This document shows, piece by piece, positions 8,191 through 17,299 of a DNA stretch of 64,000 nucleotides. The DNA is from Anaerovirgula multivorans (lineage in GTDB: Bacteria > Bacillota > Clostridia > Peptostreptococcales > Natronincolaceae), in contig NZ_FZOJ01000019.1 of the NCBI RefSeq assembly GCF_900188145.1, forward strand, positions 25,495-89,494, in the 5' to 3' direction. Numbering within the stretch: position 1 is the first letter of the stretch; every line of letters starts with the position of its first letter. The notes beneath the pieces were generated by a model. The model did no database searches and was not told the origin of the DNA. It saw only the letters and a program-made list of their open reading frames with translations. The position numbers and the translations under genes are program-made.

Positions 8191-9693
8191 TTAATTTTTA
8201 CGGAATTCTTTTAAACCTTCATTAAGTTTTTTTGTTTGTACATAAACATCTTTATATAAGCGGAAGATTTCTTGATATTTTTCAACATTCTTTAAAATCG
8301 GACTAAATGTTTTTGCTTCAGTAGTGAATACCTTGGCACATTGTTGAAGGCTTTTATACCACTGGCAACCATAGGCTGCAAGCATTGCCGCTCCAACTGC
8401 TGGTCCTTGTTCACTAGAAAGCTTGATAATCGTTGCATTAAAGACATCTGCTTGAATTTGAAGCCAAGTGTCATTTTTTGCCCCACCACCGATTGAAATA
8501 ATCGTATCAATCTTTTTACCACTCTCTCTGAAAATTTCAATCGATTCATTCAATGAAAATGTAATTCCTTCGATCACCGCACGGGCAAAGTCAATCCTTT
8601 TATGGGATGCTTGCATTCCGATAAAGCTAGCTCGAATTGTGGCATCAGCATAAGGGGTTCTTTCTCCTACTAAATAAGGGGTAAAAAGCAATCCATTTGC
8701 CCCAACAGGAACATCCTCCAATCCCTCTAGAAGCTTTTCGAATGCTTCTTCCTTTGCAAAGGTATCTTTAAACCAACTCAAACTGTAGCCAGCCGCTAAA
8801 GTAACGCCCATGGTATAAAAAGCTTTTTCTTCGCCATGATTAAAATAATGAACTTTTCCACTAAAATCACGATCATTTCTTTCTTCATATGAAAGAACAA
8901 CACCTGACGTTCCGATACTACATAATGTTTTCCCTTCTGAAAGAATGCCGGAACCAATTGCACCACAAGCATTATCTGCTCCACCAGCAAAGACTTTTGT
9001 TGTAGAGGCTAACCCAGTTAACTTTGCAAAGTGTTCAGTGATTGTTCCTACGCATTCATGGGATGCTACTAACGGTGGGCAAAGCTTTGAGTCTATCCCT
9101 AAAAGCTCACAAAGCTCTTTGCTCCATTTTTTCTCACCAACATTTAACATTAATGTCCCAGCAGCATCTGAATATTCGCTATCAATCTGCCCGGTCATTG
9201 CATATCGCAAATAATCCTTCGGCAGCATAAATACAGCAGCCTTTTCAAGAACCTCAGGTTCATACTTCTTAAGCCATAAAAGCTTCGGTAACGTAAACCC
9301 TTCTAAAGCAAGATTTTTTGTTATTTGCAAGAGTCGCTCTTCACCGACAACATCGTAAATTTGTTGACACTGCTCTGTTGTTCTAGTATCATTCCAAAGC
9401 ATTGCGTTTCGCAACACACTATTTTCTTTATCTAATAGCACAAGACCATGCATTTGACCTGAAAAGCTAATTCCTTCGATATTAGCTTTATCTGCATCAA
9501 ATTGATCCACTAATTCCTTCAAAGCCGCAGTTGTCTTTTCTACCCATTCCTTGGGATCTTGCTCACTATATCCAGATTTCTCTTGAATTAAAGGATATAC
9601 CTTTGAGACCTTATGACATACCTTTCCTTCTTGATTCATCAATAATACTTTTACAGCACTTGTACCGAGGTCTACACCAATCACATATTTCAT
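8191..9693 (-). CDS. xylB: Xylulokinase
   Basis: Phosphorylates D-xylulose to xylulose 5-phosphate for the pentose phosphate pathway. 500 residues, a normal XylB length. The FGGY kinase fold is seen from the phosphate-1 loop IGVDLGTSAVKVLL at the N-terminus, the substrate region SGQMHGLVLLD and MLWNDTRT, the catalytic aspartate in FAGGADNACGAIGSG, and the adenosine motif ISIGGGAKNDTWLQIQAD. AAGGGGAATC precedes the ATG. It follows xylA in the same direction, separated by 226 bases that hold a family A repeat. Confidence 0.95.
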   Translation of the reverse strand: MKYVIGVDLGTSAVKVLLMNQEGKVCHKVSKVYPLIQEKSGYSEQDPKEWVEKTTAALKELVDQFDADKANIEGISFSGQMHGLVLLDKENSVLRNAMLWNDTRTTEQCQQIYDVVGEERLLQITKNLALEGFTLPKLLWLKKYEPEVLEKAAVFMLPKDYLRYAMTGQIDSEYSDAAGTLMLNVGEKKWSKELCELLGIDSKLCPPLVASHECVGTITEHFAKLTGLASTTKVFAGGADNACGAIGSGILSEGKTLCSIGTSGVVLSYEERNDRDFSGKVHYFNHGEEKAFYTMGVTLAAGYSLSWFKDTFAKEEAFEKLLEGLEDVPVGANGLLFTPYLVGERTPYADATIRASFIGMQASHKRIDFARAVIEGITFSLNESIEIFRESGKKIDTIISIGGGAKNDTWLQIQADVFNATIIKLSSEQGPAVGAAMLAAYGCQWYKSLQQCAKVFTTEAKTFSPILKNVEKYQEIFRLYKDVYVQTKKLNEGLKEFRKN

Positions 9694-9814
9694 AAATGAT
9701 TCCCCTTTTTATAAGACTTGTTCATTTTAACAATAAAATAGATTCTTTAACTTTTTAAAAATTACCTATTTGTATTAGGATTAAGCATTAACACTTATAG
9801 GCACGTGCTTTTAA

Positions 9815-9903
9815 GTTTCAATATACTAAGGGCTACATTTGCAGTCCTTGTCTACGTCTTTTAGACAAGGGCGAAACCGTAGACCGTGGATATTAAAATT
9901 TAA
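9815..9903 (-). repeat. Family A dispersed repeat, copy A1
   Basis: Inverted-repeat element read on the minus strand: AAATTTTAATAT, then CACGGTCTACGGTTTCGCCC, a local hairpin TTGTCTAAAAGACGTAGACAA, then CTGCAAATGTAGCCC and TTAGTATATTGAAA. It matches copies at 30567-30643 and 63166-63240. It sits between xylA and xylB inside the operon. Confidence 0.75.
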
Positions 9904-9919
9904 ATCTAAAGACGTATCT

Positions 9920-11239
9920 CTATAAGTATGCTTCCAGTAAATATTTATTTATAATCCCTTTTAATTTTTCTTGTCTACCTGATTTATTTTCAATCTCACC
10001 AAGCTGCAATGCATATTTCTCTAGCTCATGAAAATTTGCCCTTCCTTCGACCACCTCAAGACCAATTCCTTCTTTAAAGCTATTATAACGTTCATCAACA
10101 AAGTTATCTAGCACTTTATCTTCTATTAAACGTTGAGCAACCTTAGTTCCGATTGCAAATGCATCCATACCTGCAATGTGTGCATGGAATAAATCTTCTG
10201 GATCAAATGAACCTCTTCTTACTTTTGCATCAAAATTAAGTCCACCTGTTCCAAACCCTTCATTTTTCAAGATCTCATACATTGCTAATGTAGTAGAATA
10301 TAAATCAGTAGGGAACTCATCAGTATCCCAGCCTAATAACGTATCCCCTTGATTAGCATCTACTGAACCCAACATTCCGTTAATACGAGCTACATGCAAC
10401 TCATGTTCAAAGGTATGACCGGCTAAAGTAGCATGATTTGCTTCAATATTGAATTTGAAGCAATCTGCTAAATCATAGGATTGTAAAAATGTCAAACCAG
10501 TTGCTACATCAAAGTCATATTGATGTTTAGTTGGCTCCTTTGGTTTTGGTTCAATTAAGAATTGAGCATCCGAACCAATTTCTTTTGCATAATCTTTAGC
10601 CATATGATAAAAACGTCCTAGGTTATCAAGCTCAAGCTTCATGTTTGTATTTAGAAGTGTCTCATAGCCTTCACGACCACCCCAAAATACATAGTTTTCT
10701 GCACCAAGCTCTTTACCAATTTCCAAGCCCTTTTTAACTTTTGCAGCTGCATATGCATATACATCAGCATTTGGCGAAGTAGCTGCACCATGCAACCATC
10801 GTGAATGAGAAAACATATTTGCTGTATTCCATAACAATTTTGTTTTACTTGTCTTCATATATTCTTTAATCATTGCAACAATTGCATCTAAATTCTCATA
10901 GGTTTCTTTAAGATTGTTTCCTTCTGGAGCAATATCCACATCGTGGAAGCAGAAAAAAGGAACATTTAATTTTTCAAACAATTCAAATGCTGCTTCAACT
11001 CTGGCTTTAGCTAAATCCATCCCAATATACTTATCCCAAGGACGAATCATTGTTCCTTCTCCAAAAGGATCTCCACCGTCTGCAACAAATGTGTGCCAGT
11101 ATGCTATAGAGAAACGCATGAATTCTTCCATTCTTTTACCATCAATCATTTCTTCTGGATTATAATATTTAAAAGCAAAGGGATTTGTTGAATTAGGGCC
11201 CTCGAATGTTACTTTGTTAATGTTTTTAAAATAGCTCAT
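9920..11239 (-). CDS. xylA: Xylose isomerase
   Basis: Interconverts D-xylose and D-xylulose, using two divalent metals. The start is the ATG of MSYFKN (11237-11239), placed 9 bases after GGAGG. An upstream TTG in the same frame lies inside that ribosome-binding site and is rejected. 439 residues, the usual group II length. Visible are the catalytic His/Asp region [13 protein letters not shown], the metal ligands in [14 protein letters not shown] and [20 protein letters not shown], and the [15 protein letters not shown] helix. It lies between xynB and xylB in one direction. Confidence 0.97.
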   Translation of the reverse strand: MSYFKNINKVTFEGPNSTNPFAFKYYNPEEMIDGKRMEEFMRFSIAYWHTFVADGGDPFGEGTMIRPWDKYIGMDLAKARVEAAFELFEKLNVPFFCFHDVDIAPEGNNLKETYENLDAIVAMIKEYMKTSKTKLLWNTANMFSHSRWLHGAATSPNADVYAYAAAKVKKGLEIGKELGAENYVFWGGREGYETLLNTNMKLELDNLGRFYHMAKDYAKEIGSDAQFLIEPKPKEPTKHQYDFDVATGLTFLQSYDLADCFKFNIEANHATLAGHTFEHELHVARINGMLGSVDANQGDTLLGWDTDEFPTDLYSTTLAMYEILKNEGFGTGGLNFDAKVRRGSFDPEDLFHAHIAGMDAFAIGTKVAQRLIEDKVLDNFVDERYNSFKEGIGLEVVEGRANFHELEKYALQLGEIENKSGRQEKLKGIINKYLLEAYL

Positions 11240-11301
11240 TATAAACGCCTCCAATTTTGATAACTAATTTATAGATTTGTAAAACTTATTGCGTCCTGTG
11301 A

Positions 11302-11342
11302 AAGTGACTGCCACCAAATCAAAGATTTGGGCCATCTACTTT
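11302..11342 (-). repeat. Family B hairpin module, copy B3
   Basis: On the minus strand: AAGTAGATGGCCCAAATC, loop TTT, GATTTGGTGGCAGTCACTT. It shares flanks and stem layout with copies at 30653-30694, 45101-45148, 45162-45203 and 63250-63291, but with compensating base changes in the stem. It lies between xynB and xylA. Confidence 0.65.
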
Positions 11343-11348
11343 TTCCTC

Positions 11349-12962
11349 TTATTCTCTTTCTTCTTTATAAATGAAGTAATCAAAATCGGCATATTGATTT
11401 CCTCCTGAAGTATCCTGACACTGCATACCTACAAATGCCCCAGTAAAGAATCCGCCTCCTTGAATATAGTCATCTGAAAGCTTGTAGGAATAAAATATTA
11501 CAGGAATTGTTGTCCAGTTGTTACCATCAAAAGAGTATGCATACCGATAAGTACTTGTATTCACTTCAACACGAAGATACACATAGTCAACATAGTCTGG
11601 TATAACAACCTCTTTTCCTATGAGAGGTTGATTAAATATAAAGTTATCACAGGTCATGAGTTCAAGGATTCTTCCTTTATCTTCATGCCATGTAATTTGA
11701 AGTGATGTCCAGTTCTGTGTATTATAATAATTTACTAACCCTGCCGATTGCTGAAAGGACTCTGGATTAAAGGCAACTTTTGTCTCCGCACTAAAGTTAA
11801 AATGCTGCCATCGCCTTGCTACAAAAGCTTGTGTGAATTTTGATGTAAGAGATTCCTTTCCATATAATCGCAAATGACCAGGATTATCTTTTAATGCAAG
11901 GATATTCTCACCTAATGGGATACGTAATGTTTGGAAATGAGGATTTAAAATTCCAGTATCAAAATCATCTTTCTCCTCATAATCCCTCCCCCATTTCACC
12001 TCTCCGATATTGGGTCCTTCAATTTTAAGAGATGGTTGATTACCGCCCACTACATAAGGCCAATCATTTCTCCATTCCATTCTTTGAATTGCAGTTTCTC
12101 TTCCAAGTGGACAGTATCCCCGATGATCCAATAAAGGCTGACCTTCCTTCGGCAATGGCCGTCCAGTTAAATGCACTAAGAACCATTCATCTGTATGGGT
12201 TTTTACAATAGAAGCATGCCCAGACTTTTGAAGCGGGTTGCGAGGGTAAGCCCATGAAGTCAACAAAGGATTTTCAGGATGTACTTCATATGGCCCCCAC
12301 AGCTCTTTAGAACGAGCAATCGTAGCCGCATGATCATATTTTGTGCCACCTTCTGCTGTTAAAATGTAATAATACCCGTTCATTTTATATAAATGAGGCG
12401 CTTCTGTAAGCTTTAAATCAGTTCCTTTGAAAATGATATCTTTTTTTCCAATAAGTCTCTGTTTTTCAACGTTATACTCTTGAAGTACGATTCCATAAAA
12501 ATTGTGATTACCAACACGGTGATCCCAGAACATGTTTACTAAGTATTTTCTTCCGTCTTCATCATGAAATAAGGATGGATCAAATCCGGAACTGTTTAAA
12601 TAAATGGGATCAGACCATTCACCATCAATGGATTCACAGTTAACTAGATAATTATGACAATCTTTCCACTGGCCTTCTACAACCTTTACATCTGTATAAA
12701 TCAACCAGTACTTCCCATCGCTATAGGAGAGTTGAGGTGCCCAGATCCCACCAGAATCAGGGTTACCCATCATATTTAATTGACTGATTCTATTTAAAGG
12801 TCTCGCAGCTAAATGCCAATTTTTCAAATCTTTTGAATGATAAATCCCAACTCCAGGGAACCATTCAAAAGTTGAAACTGCAATATAATAATCTTCTCCT
12901 ACACGACAAATGCTTGGATCAGGATGAAACCCTGTTAAAATTGGATTTTGAATCGTTGCCAT
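11349..12962 (-). CDS. xynB: GH43 beta-xylosidase
   Basis: Cleaves xylo-oligosaccharides to xylose. 537 residues with no signal peptide, so intracellular, acting on imported oligomers. An N-terminal five-bladed GH43 domain (to about 320) carries the general base Asp15 (GFHPDPS), the pKa modulator Asp128 (GFDPSLF) and the general acid Glu187 (LTEAPHLY). The C-terminal beta-sandwich (about 335-537, DUF1349-like) is the one that completes the active-site pocket in two-domain xylosidases. AGAGGGGG precedes the ATG. It follows the permease genes and precedes xylA, which fits uptake, hydrolysis and isomerisation in order. Some GH43 members also act on arabinosides. Confidence 0.93.
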   Translation of the reverse strand: MATIQNPILTGFHPDPSICRVGEDYYIAVSTFEWFPGVGIYHSKDLKNWHLAARPLNRISQLNMMGNPDSGGIWAPQLSYSDGKYWLIYTDVKVVEGQWKDCHNYLVNCESIDGEWSDPIYLNSSGFDPSLFHDEDGRKYLVNMFWDHRVGNHNFYGIVLQEYNVEKQRLIGKKDIIFKGTDLKLTEAPHLYKMNGYYYILTAEGGTKYDHAATIARSKELWGPYEVHPENPLLTSWAYPRNPLQKSGHASIVKTHTDEWFLVHLTGRPLPKEGQPLLDHRGYCPLGRETAIQRMEWRNDWPYVVGGNQPSLKIEGPNIGEVKWGRDYEEKDDFDTGILNPHFQTLRIPLGENILALKDNPGHLRLYGKESLTSKFTQAFVARRWQHFNFSAETKVAFNPESFQQSAGLVNYYNTQNWTSLQITWHEDKGRILELMTCDNFIFNQPLIGKEVVIPDYVDYVYLRVEVNTSTYRYAYSFDGNNWTTIPVIFYSYKLSDDYIQGGGFFTGAFVGMQCQDTSGGNQYADFDYFIYKEERE

Positions 12963-13043
12963 TTATATCCCCCTCTAGACACAGCATTCTTTTTGTTATA
13001 AGCTTTTTATCAAACTACTCATAATTTGATATTGTTTTATTGT

Positions 13044-13946
13044 TTATCCTTTTATCGCCCCAGATGTTATCCCTTCAACAATCCGATTGCTTAAGATTAA
13101 AAATGTCAATAAAATTGGTAAAATACTTATCATAAGAGTTGCTCCAATTGCTCCCCAGTCAGTCATATATTGTCCTATAAAATTCTGGATTCCAACAGTT
13201 AATGTTTTATATTTATCTGAACTAATAAATGTATTAACAAAAACAAATTCATTCCAATTATAGATCATGTTAATAATAGCAGTCGTTGCCATGACAGGTG
13301 CAGTCATTGGCAGGATGATTTGAAAAAACATGCGATGGATCGAACATCCATCCATAATAGCTGCTTCTTCGATCTCACGTGGCAAGGTATAATAAAATCC
13401 AAGTAATATCATAATCGTAATTGGGAGGTTAAAAGCAGTATACGTTAAGATGATTGATAAAGGATTATCCATTAGATTCACTTTTAAAAAGAAACTAAAT
13501 AACGGAATTAATGTAGAGTGTACAGGAATCATTAATCCTACCATAAATAATCCTAGGGCAAGATTTCTATATTTCCATTGCATACGTGTAATGGCAAATG
13601 TCACAAAGCTTGCCAACAAAACTGTTATGACAACTGCAACTACTGTAATCCATACACTGTTTAAAAAGTAAACACCAATATTTCCCTCGGTCCAAACCTT
13701 TACATAATTTTCCCACTTAGGATTTGTTGGAAAAGATAGTGGAGCTGTGTTAAAAACTTCTTGGTTATTTTTTAATGAGAAAAATAACAACCAAACCAAA
13801 GGAAAAATTTGAATAACTGCCAGCAAAATCAATATTGTATAAAGAATTCCATAAGCTAAACGCTGCCATAATGGATGTTGAAAAACTTTTAGTATTGGTT
13901 TGTCAGTGGTTAACGTCGTATTTCGATTTTCTATTACTCTTTTCAT
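13044..13946 (-). CDS. ABC sugar transporter permease, MalG/CUT1 type
   Basis: 300 residues with six membrane segments and the EAA loop EIEEAAIMDGCSIHRMFFQI, which contacts the ATPase. It pairs with the MalF-type permease 15 bases upstream. Substrate inferred from context: xylo-oligosaccharides. AAAAAGGAGG precedes the ATG. No ATP-binding subunit is encoded in the cluster, so it probably relies on a shared MsmX-type ATPase elsewhere. Confidence 0.92.
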   Translation of the reverse strand: MKRVIENRNTTLTTDKPILKVFQHPLWQRLAYGILYTILILLAVIQIFPLVWLLFFSLKNNQEVFNTAPLSFPTNPKWENYVKVWTEGNIGVYFLNSVWITVVAVVITVLLASFVTFAITRMQWKYRNLALGLFMVGLMIPVHSTLIPLFSFFLKVNLMDNPLSIILTYTAFNLPITIMILLGFYYTLPREIEEAAIMDGCSIHRMFFQIILPMTAPVMATTAIINMIYNWNEFVFVNTFISSDKYKTLTVGIQNFIGQYMTDWGAIGATLMISILPILLTFLILSNRIVEGITSGAIKG

Positions 13947-13961
13947 TATTTCTCCTCCTTT

Positions 13962-14840
13962 TTAGTATTGTATTTCTTCCTTCGAAGCAGTCAGCTTTCG
14001 AATAAGCCAAGTAATAACCAAGCAAATTAATAACAAGAAGAAACCAATCGCACTTCCGTACCCGAAATCAAAAGAACGGAATGCTTGCTTGTACATATAG
14101 GATGCCATCACTTCACTGGCTCCGTTAGGACCTCCATTCGTCATTACATAAATTAGATCAAAGTATTTAAGTGAACCTACTACAGCTAAAACGATTGTTA
14201 CTTTAATGACATTAGAAATTAACGGTATTTTAATTTTATAAGCAATTTGCCACGGCGTCGCTCCATCTATTCTAGCAGCTTCAATGAGTGATTCAGGTAT
14301 ATTCTTTAATGCTGCATAATAAATCAAAATATAAAAACCTGCATACTGCCATAAAATAGCGATAAATATCGCAAATAGAACTATATTTGGATCTGCTAAC
14401 CATAATGGAATATCCTCGACTCCTAGAAAAGTAAGTAGGCTATTGATCACACCATTAGTAGGGTGATAGATTCTTAGCCAAAGCTGGGCAATGGCTACCG
14501 AAGAAAGCAGCATAGGAATTAAATAAATTTTTCTTAACACATTTGCTCCTTTAATTTTTCCTGCAAGAATTAACGCAACTAATAAATAGGCAGCTAAACT
14601 AATTACAGAAAATAAAGCAAGTAAAAATGAATGATATACACTTTGCCAAAACATAGAATCCGATAATAGTCTAGTGTAATTTGCTAAACCAACGAATTCC
14701 ATCTCCCCTATTCCATCCCATTTCATTAAGCCGTAATAGCCTGTCATGACAATGGGACTGTACACTAAAGTCAAAATTATTAATAGTGCTGGAAGTACAT
14801 ACAATGCAATAACCTTTTTATCGGACATGACTTTATCCAT
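13962..14840 (-). CDS. ABC sugar transporter permease, MalF/CUT1 type
   Basis: 292 residues, six membrane segments, with the EAA loop PESLIEAARIDGATPWQIAY. First permease of the heterodimer; the second lies 15 bases downstream. AAGGGAG precedes the ATG. It is separated from the binding-protein gene by 241 bases that contain a strong stem-loop, an arrangement often used to make much more binding protein than permease. Confidence 0.92.
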   Translation of the reverse strand: MDKVMSDKKVIALYVLPALLIILTLVYSPIVMTGYYGLMKWDGIGEMEFVGLANYTRLLSDSMFWQSVYHSFLLALFSVISLAAYLLVALILAGKIKGANVLRKIYLIPMLLSSVAIAQLWLRIYHPTNGVINSLLTFLGVEDIPLWLADPNIVLFAIFIAILWQYAGFYILIYYAALKNIPESLIEAARIDGATPWQIAYKIKIPLISNVIKVTIVLAVVGSLKYFDLIYVMTNGGPNGASEVMASYMYKQAFRSFDFGYGSAIGFFLLLICLVITWLIRKLTASKEEIQY

Positions 14841-15021
14841 TACATTTTGTCTCCCTTCTTATAGTGATCATGAAAAAACTCATATTTGCGCAATATTCTT
14901 TATATTATAGTGAAATCGAAGGAATAAATTCTGTAACCAGATGAAAAAACAAAAGCGCTACCTGCTACAAGCACCGGGAGGCCAGCAAGAAATGGTCTGT
15001 TCTTTTATAAGCTTACCTTTT

Positions 15022-15062
15022 AAGAAAGGACATATCGAAATTTCAAGATATGTCCTTTTCTT
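15022..15062 (-). terminator. Intercistronic stem-loop after the binding-protein gene
   Basis: Nearly perfect stem AAGAAAGGACATATC with GATATGTCCTTTTCTT and a loop of about 10 bases, directly after the binding-protein stop. The T-run is modest, so it may act as a partial terminator or mRNA 3' stabiliser, lowering permease expression relative to binding protein. Confidence 0.7.
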
Positions 15063-15081
15063 ATCATTATTCATTCAACTA

Positions 15082-16404
15082 CTAATTTCCTTCTGCTGCA
15101 AGGGCTTCTTCATGCTTTTTAGCATAATCTTCTGGCGAAACCTGCTTTCCAAAAAGCGATTGAATCATATTTAAATGTGTTTCTGCTACAGCAGCTCTCA
15201 TTTGTACGTCTGCAAATAGAGTAATGTTACTTGCTTTCCCTAAATCGTTCAAAACATCAATATATAGTTGAGGTAATTCTAGCACTGACGTATCGACTGT
15301 TGTTGCTGGCGTCACGCCGGCTCTAGCAACAGCTTGATCACCCCATCTTTCAACAAAGAATTTTACGAATTGTTTTGCTTCTTCTTTCACTGGTGAATTT
15401 TCAGCAACAAACAACCCAACACCGGGTCCTCCTACCCAACTGTCAATATCTCCTTTACCACCGTCAACTGTTGGGAATTTAAAGTAGCCAACATTATCTC
15501 TAAATTCTTGTGGTATTTCGTCGTTCGTTGTAAAGTTAGGCAATTCCCAAGAACCCATTAAATACATTGCTGCTTGCTCATTAAGAAACTCAGACTTCCC
15601 TTCATCATTAGATAAACCATTGTATCCTCTAACAAAAGCATTCATATCAACTAAATTCTGAACCTCTTCAGCGGCCTTAACCAGACTCTCATCTTCAAAA
15701 GTACCTGTTCGATTTATTGCATTTGTTAGTACTTCTGGTCCGCCAAGTCGATCTGCAAGATACATATACCATAATGAGCCCGTCCACCGGTCTTTATTAC
15801 CAAGTGCAATTGGCGCAACCTTATTGTCTACAAGTGTTTGTACTACATGCTTAAACGCTTCGAAATCTGTGGGAACTTCAAGATTATATTCAGCAAAGAT
15901 TGCTTTATTATAATAAAGAGGTACTATGTTTAATTCAAGCGGAAATGCATACGTTTTCCCGTCAACCGCATAGGCTTCTGTTGTACCAGCAACAAATAAT
16001 TCTTTTACTCCGCCGTGTAAAATATCATCCAGTGGGGTGAAGCGATTTCCTTTTACATAAGGCTCCATAAAACCAGCAGGCCATGTCATCCCTACATCAG
16101 GCAGTTCATTTGAAGCCGAAATAATTTGTAATTTATTTTTGTACTGTTCATTTTCTAAAACTTCCTGTACAATTCTTACATGTGGGTTTGCATCTTGATA
16201 TTCTTCGATAATTTCATTAACAATCATATTTTGTTGCCTCGAACTTCCCGCTGGCCACAAATGCATGAAGTTAATCGTTACGATTTCAGCATCATCCGCT
16301 TGCTCATTTCCACTGCTAGCGGTGTTAGGACTAGAGCATCCAGTTACTACAAGTAAAAAGACCATAGTAAGTGCAAAGATTAGCGAATACTTTTTCCTTA
16401 TCAT
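15082..16404 (-). CDS. Sugar ABC transporter substrate-binding lipoprotein
   Basis: 440 residues. The start is the ATG of MIRKKYS, 10 bases after GAGGGGG; a GTG six codons earlier lies inside that site. The signal peptide ends in a lipobox, LLVVTGC (Cys23 lipidated), anchoring the protein outside the membrane. The rest is a family 1 extracellular solute-binding protein: INFMHLWPAGSSRQQNM near the start, LPDVGMTWP, the AFPLELNIVPLYYNK segment and the C-terminal aromatic pocket. Upstream genes encode a YesM/YesN-type two-component system, and downstream genes the two permeases. Xylo-oligosaccharide specificity is inferred from the neighbouring xylosidase and xylA/xylB. Confidence 0.92.
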   Translation of the reverse strand: MIRKKYSLIFALTMVFLLVVTGCSSPNTASSGNEQADDAEIVTINFMHLWPAGSSRQQNMIVNEIIEEYQDANPHVRIVQEVLENEQYKNKLQIISASNELPDVGMTWPAGFMEPYVKGNRFTPLDDILHGGVKELFVAGTTEAYAVDGKTYAFPLELNIVPLYYNKAIFAEYNLEVPTDFEAFKHVVQTLVDNKVAPIALGNKDRWTGSLWYMYLADRLGGPEVLTNAINRTGTFEDESLVKAAEEVQNLVDMNAFVRGYNGLSNDEGKSEFLNEQAAMYLMGSWELPNFTTNDEIPQEFRDNVGYFKFPTVDGGKGDIDSWVGGPGVGLFVAENSPVKEEAKQFVKFFVERWGDQAVARAGVTPATTVDTSVLELPQLYIDVLNDLGKASNITLFADVQMRAAVAETHLNMIQSLFGKQVSPEDYAKKHEEALAAEGN

Positions 16405-16507
16405 TTGAAAAATCCCCCTCACTTTTAAGAAATATTTATTACAAGTATTAGTCTATCATCTCCTTCTAAAGGGAACAAGGTAACAGTGATTAGGGAAAAT
16501 ACCACTT

Positions 16508-17299
16508 TTATTGGATTTGATTATCACTATTTGATTTTCTAAATCGACTAGGTGTCATTTTCTCGAATTCTTTAAATAATTTAATAAAATATTTTGCAGT
16601 CTGATAGCCAACATCATGAGCAATTTCATCTACAGTTAAATTCGTTGACATCAACAGTTTTTTTGCGTTTTCTAATCTGCGTCTCGTCACATATTCACTA
16701 AATGTTAAGTTTGTCTGTTCTTTAAATAGGACACTTAAATAGCTAGAATTCAAATGTACATGATTAGCTACATCCCTTAAACTTAACTGGCCTTTAATAT
16801 TTTCATCTACGAAACGAAGTGCTTCTTTTATAGGGGATTGCGTTCGATAATTTTCGCTTCTAACGTTTAATAACTTATCATCCACCAACTTCTCTATCAT
16901 GCCCACTCTCTCTTGGTTTGCCTCTACTTCCATTGCTTTTTCCACAGATTCGATCAATTTACGCTTATTTATTGGTTTAAGTAAATAGTTGACTACACCT
17001 AAGCGAATGGCCTGTTGTGCATAATCAAATTCTGGAAACCCTGATAAAATGATGACAACCAATTTTTGCTCCTTCATATTTAACTTCTCTAGCATTTTTA
17101 GTCCAGAAATTTCGGGCATACAAATATCCGTGATTAAGAGATGAACCCTTTGTCGCTCTAGAACATGAATTGCTTCTTTTGCACTTTCTGCACATATAAT
17201 CTCATACTTTCCTTCCGACCATATTCCAAGTGTTTTCTTCAAACCTTGTCTCGTCTTTGGTTCATCATCAACAATCAAAATCGTTTTAGAATGCATCAT
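16508..17299 (-). CDS. Response regulator with AraC-type DNA-binding domain (YesN-like)
   Basis: 263 residues. The receiver domain (about 5-120) has DDEPKT acidic residues, the phospho-acceptor Asp58 in LLITDICMPEISG, and the conserved Lys in YLLKPINKRKL. The C-terminal AraC domain (about 160-258) has two helix-turn-helix units, LSLRDVANHVHLNSSYLSVL and LTVDEIAHDVGYQTAKYF. It overlaps the kinase gene by 4 bases (ATGA), with AAAGGAGG before its start. Likely activates the downstream transporter and xylose genes; there is a 104-base gap before the binding-protein gene where its site would lie. Confidence 0.92.
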   Translation of the reverse strand: MMHSKTILIVDDEPKTRQGLKKTLGIWSEGKYEIICAESAKEAIHVLERQRVHLLITDICMPEISGLKMLEKLNMKEQKLVVIILSGFPEFDYAQQAIRLGVVNYLLKPINKRKLIESVEKAMEVEANQERVGMIEKLVDDKLLNVRSENYRTQSPIKEALRFVDENIKGQLSLRDVANHVHLNSSYLSVLFKEQTNLTFSEYVTRRRLENAKKLLMSTNLTVDEIAHDVGYQTAKYFIKLFKEFEKMTPSRFRKSNSDNQIQ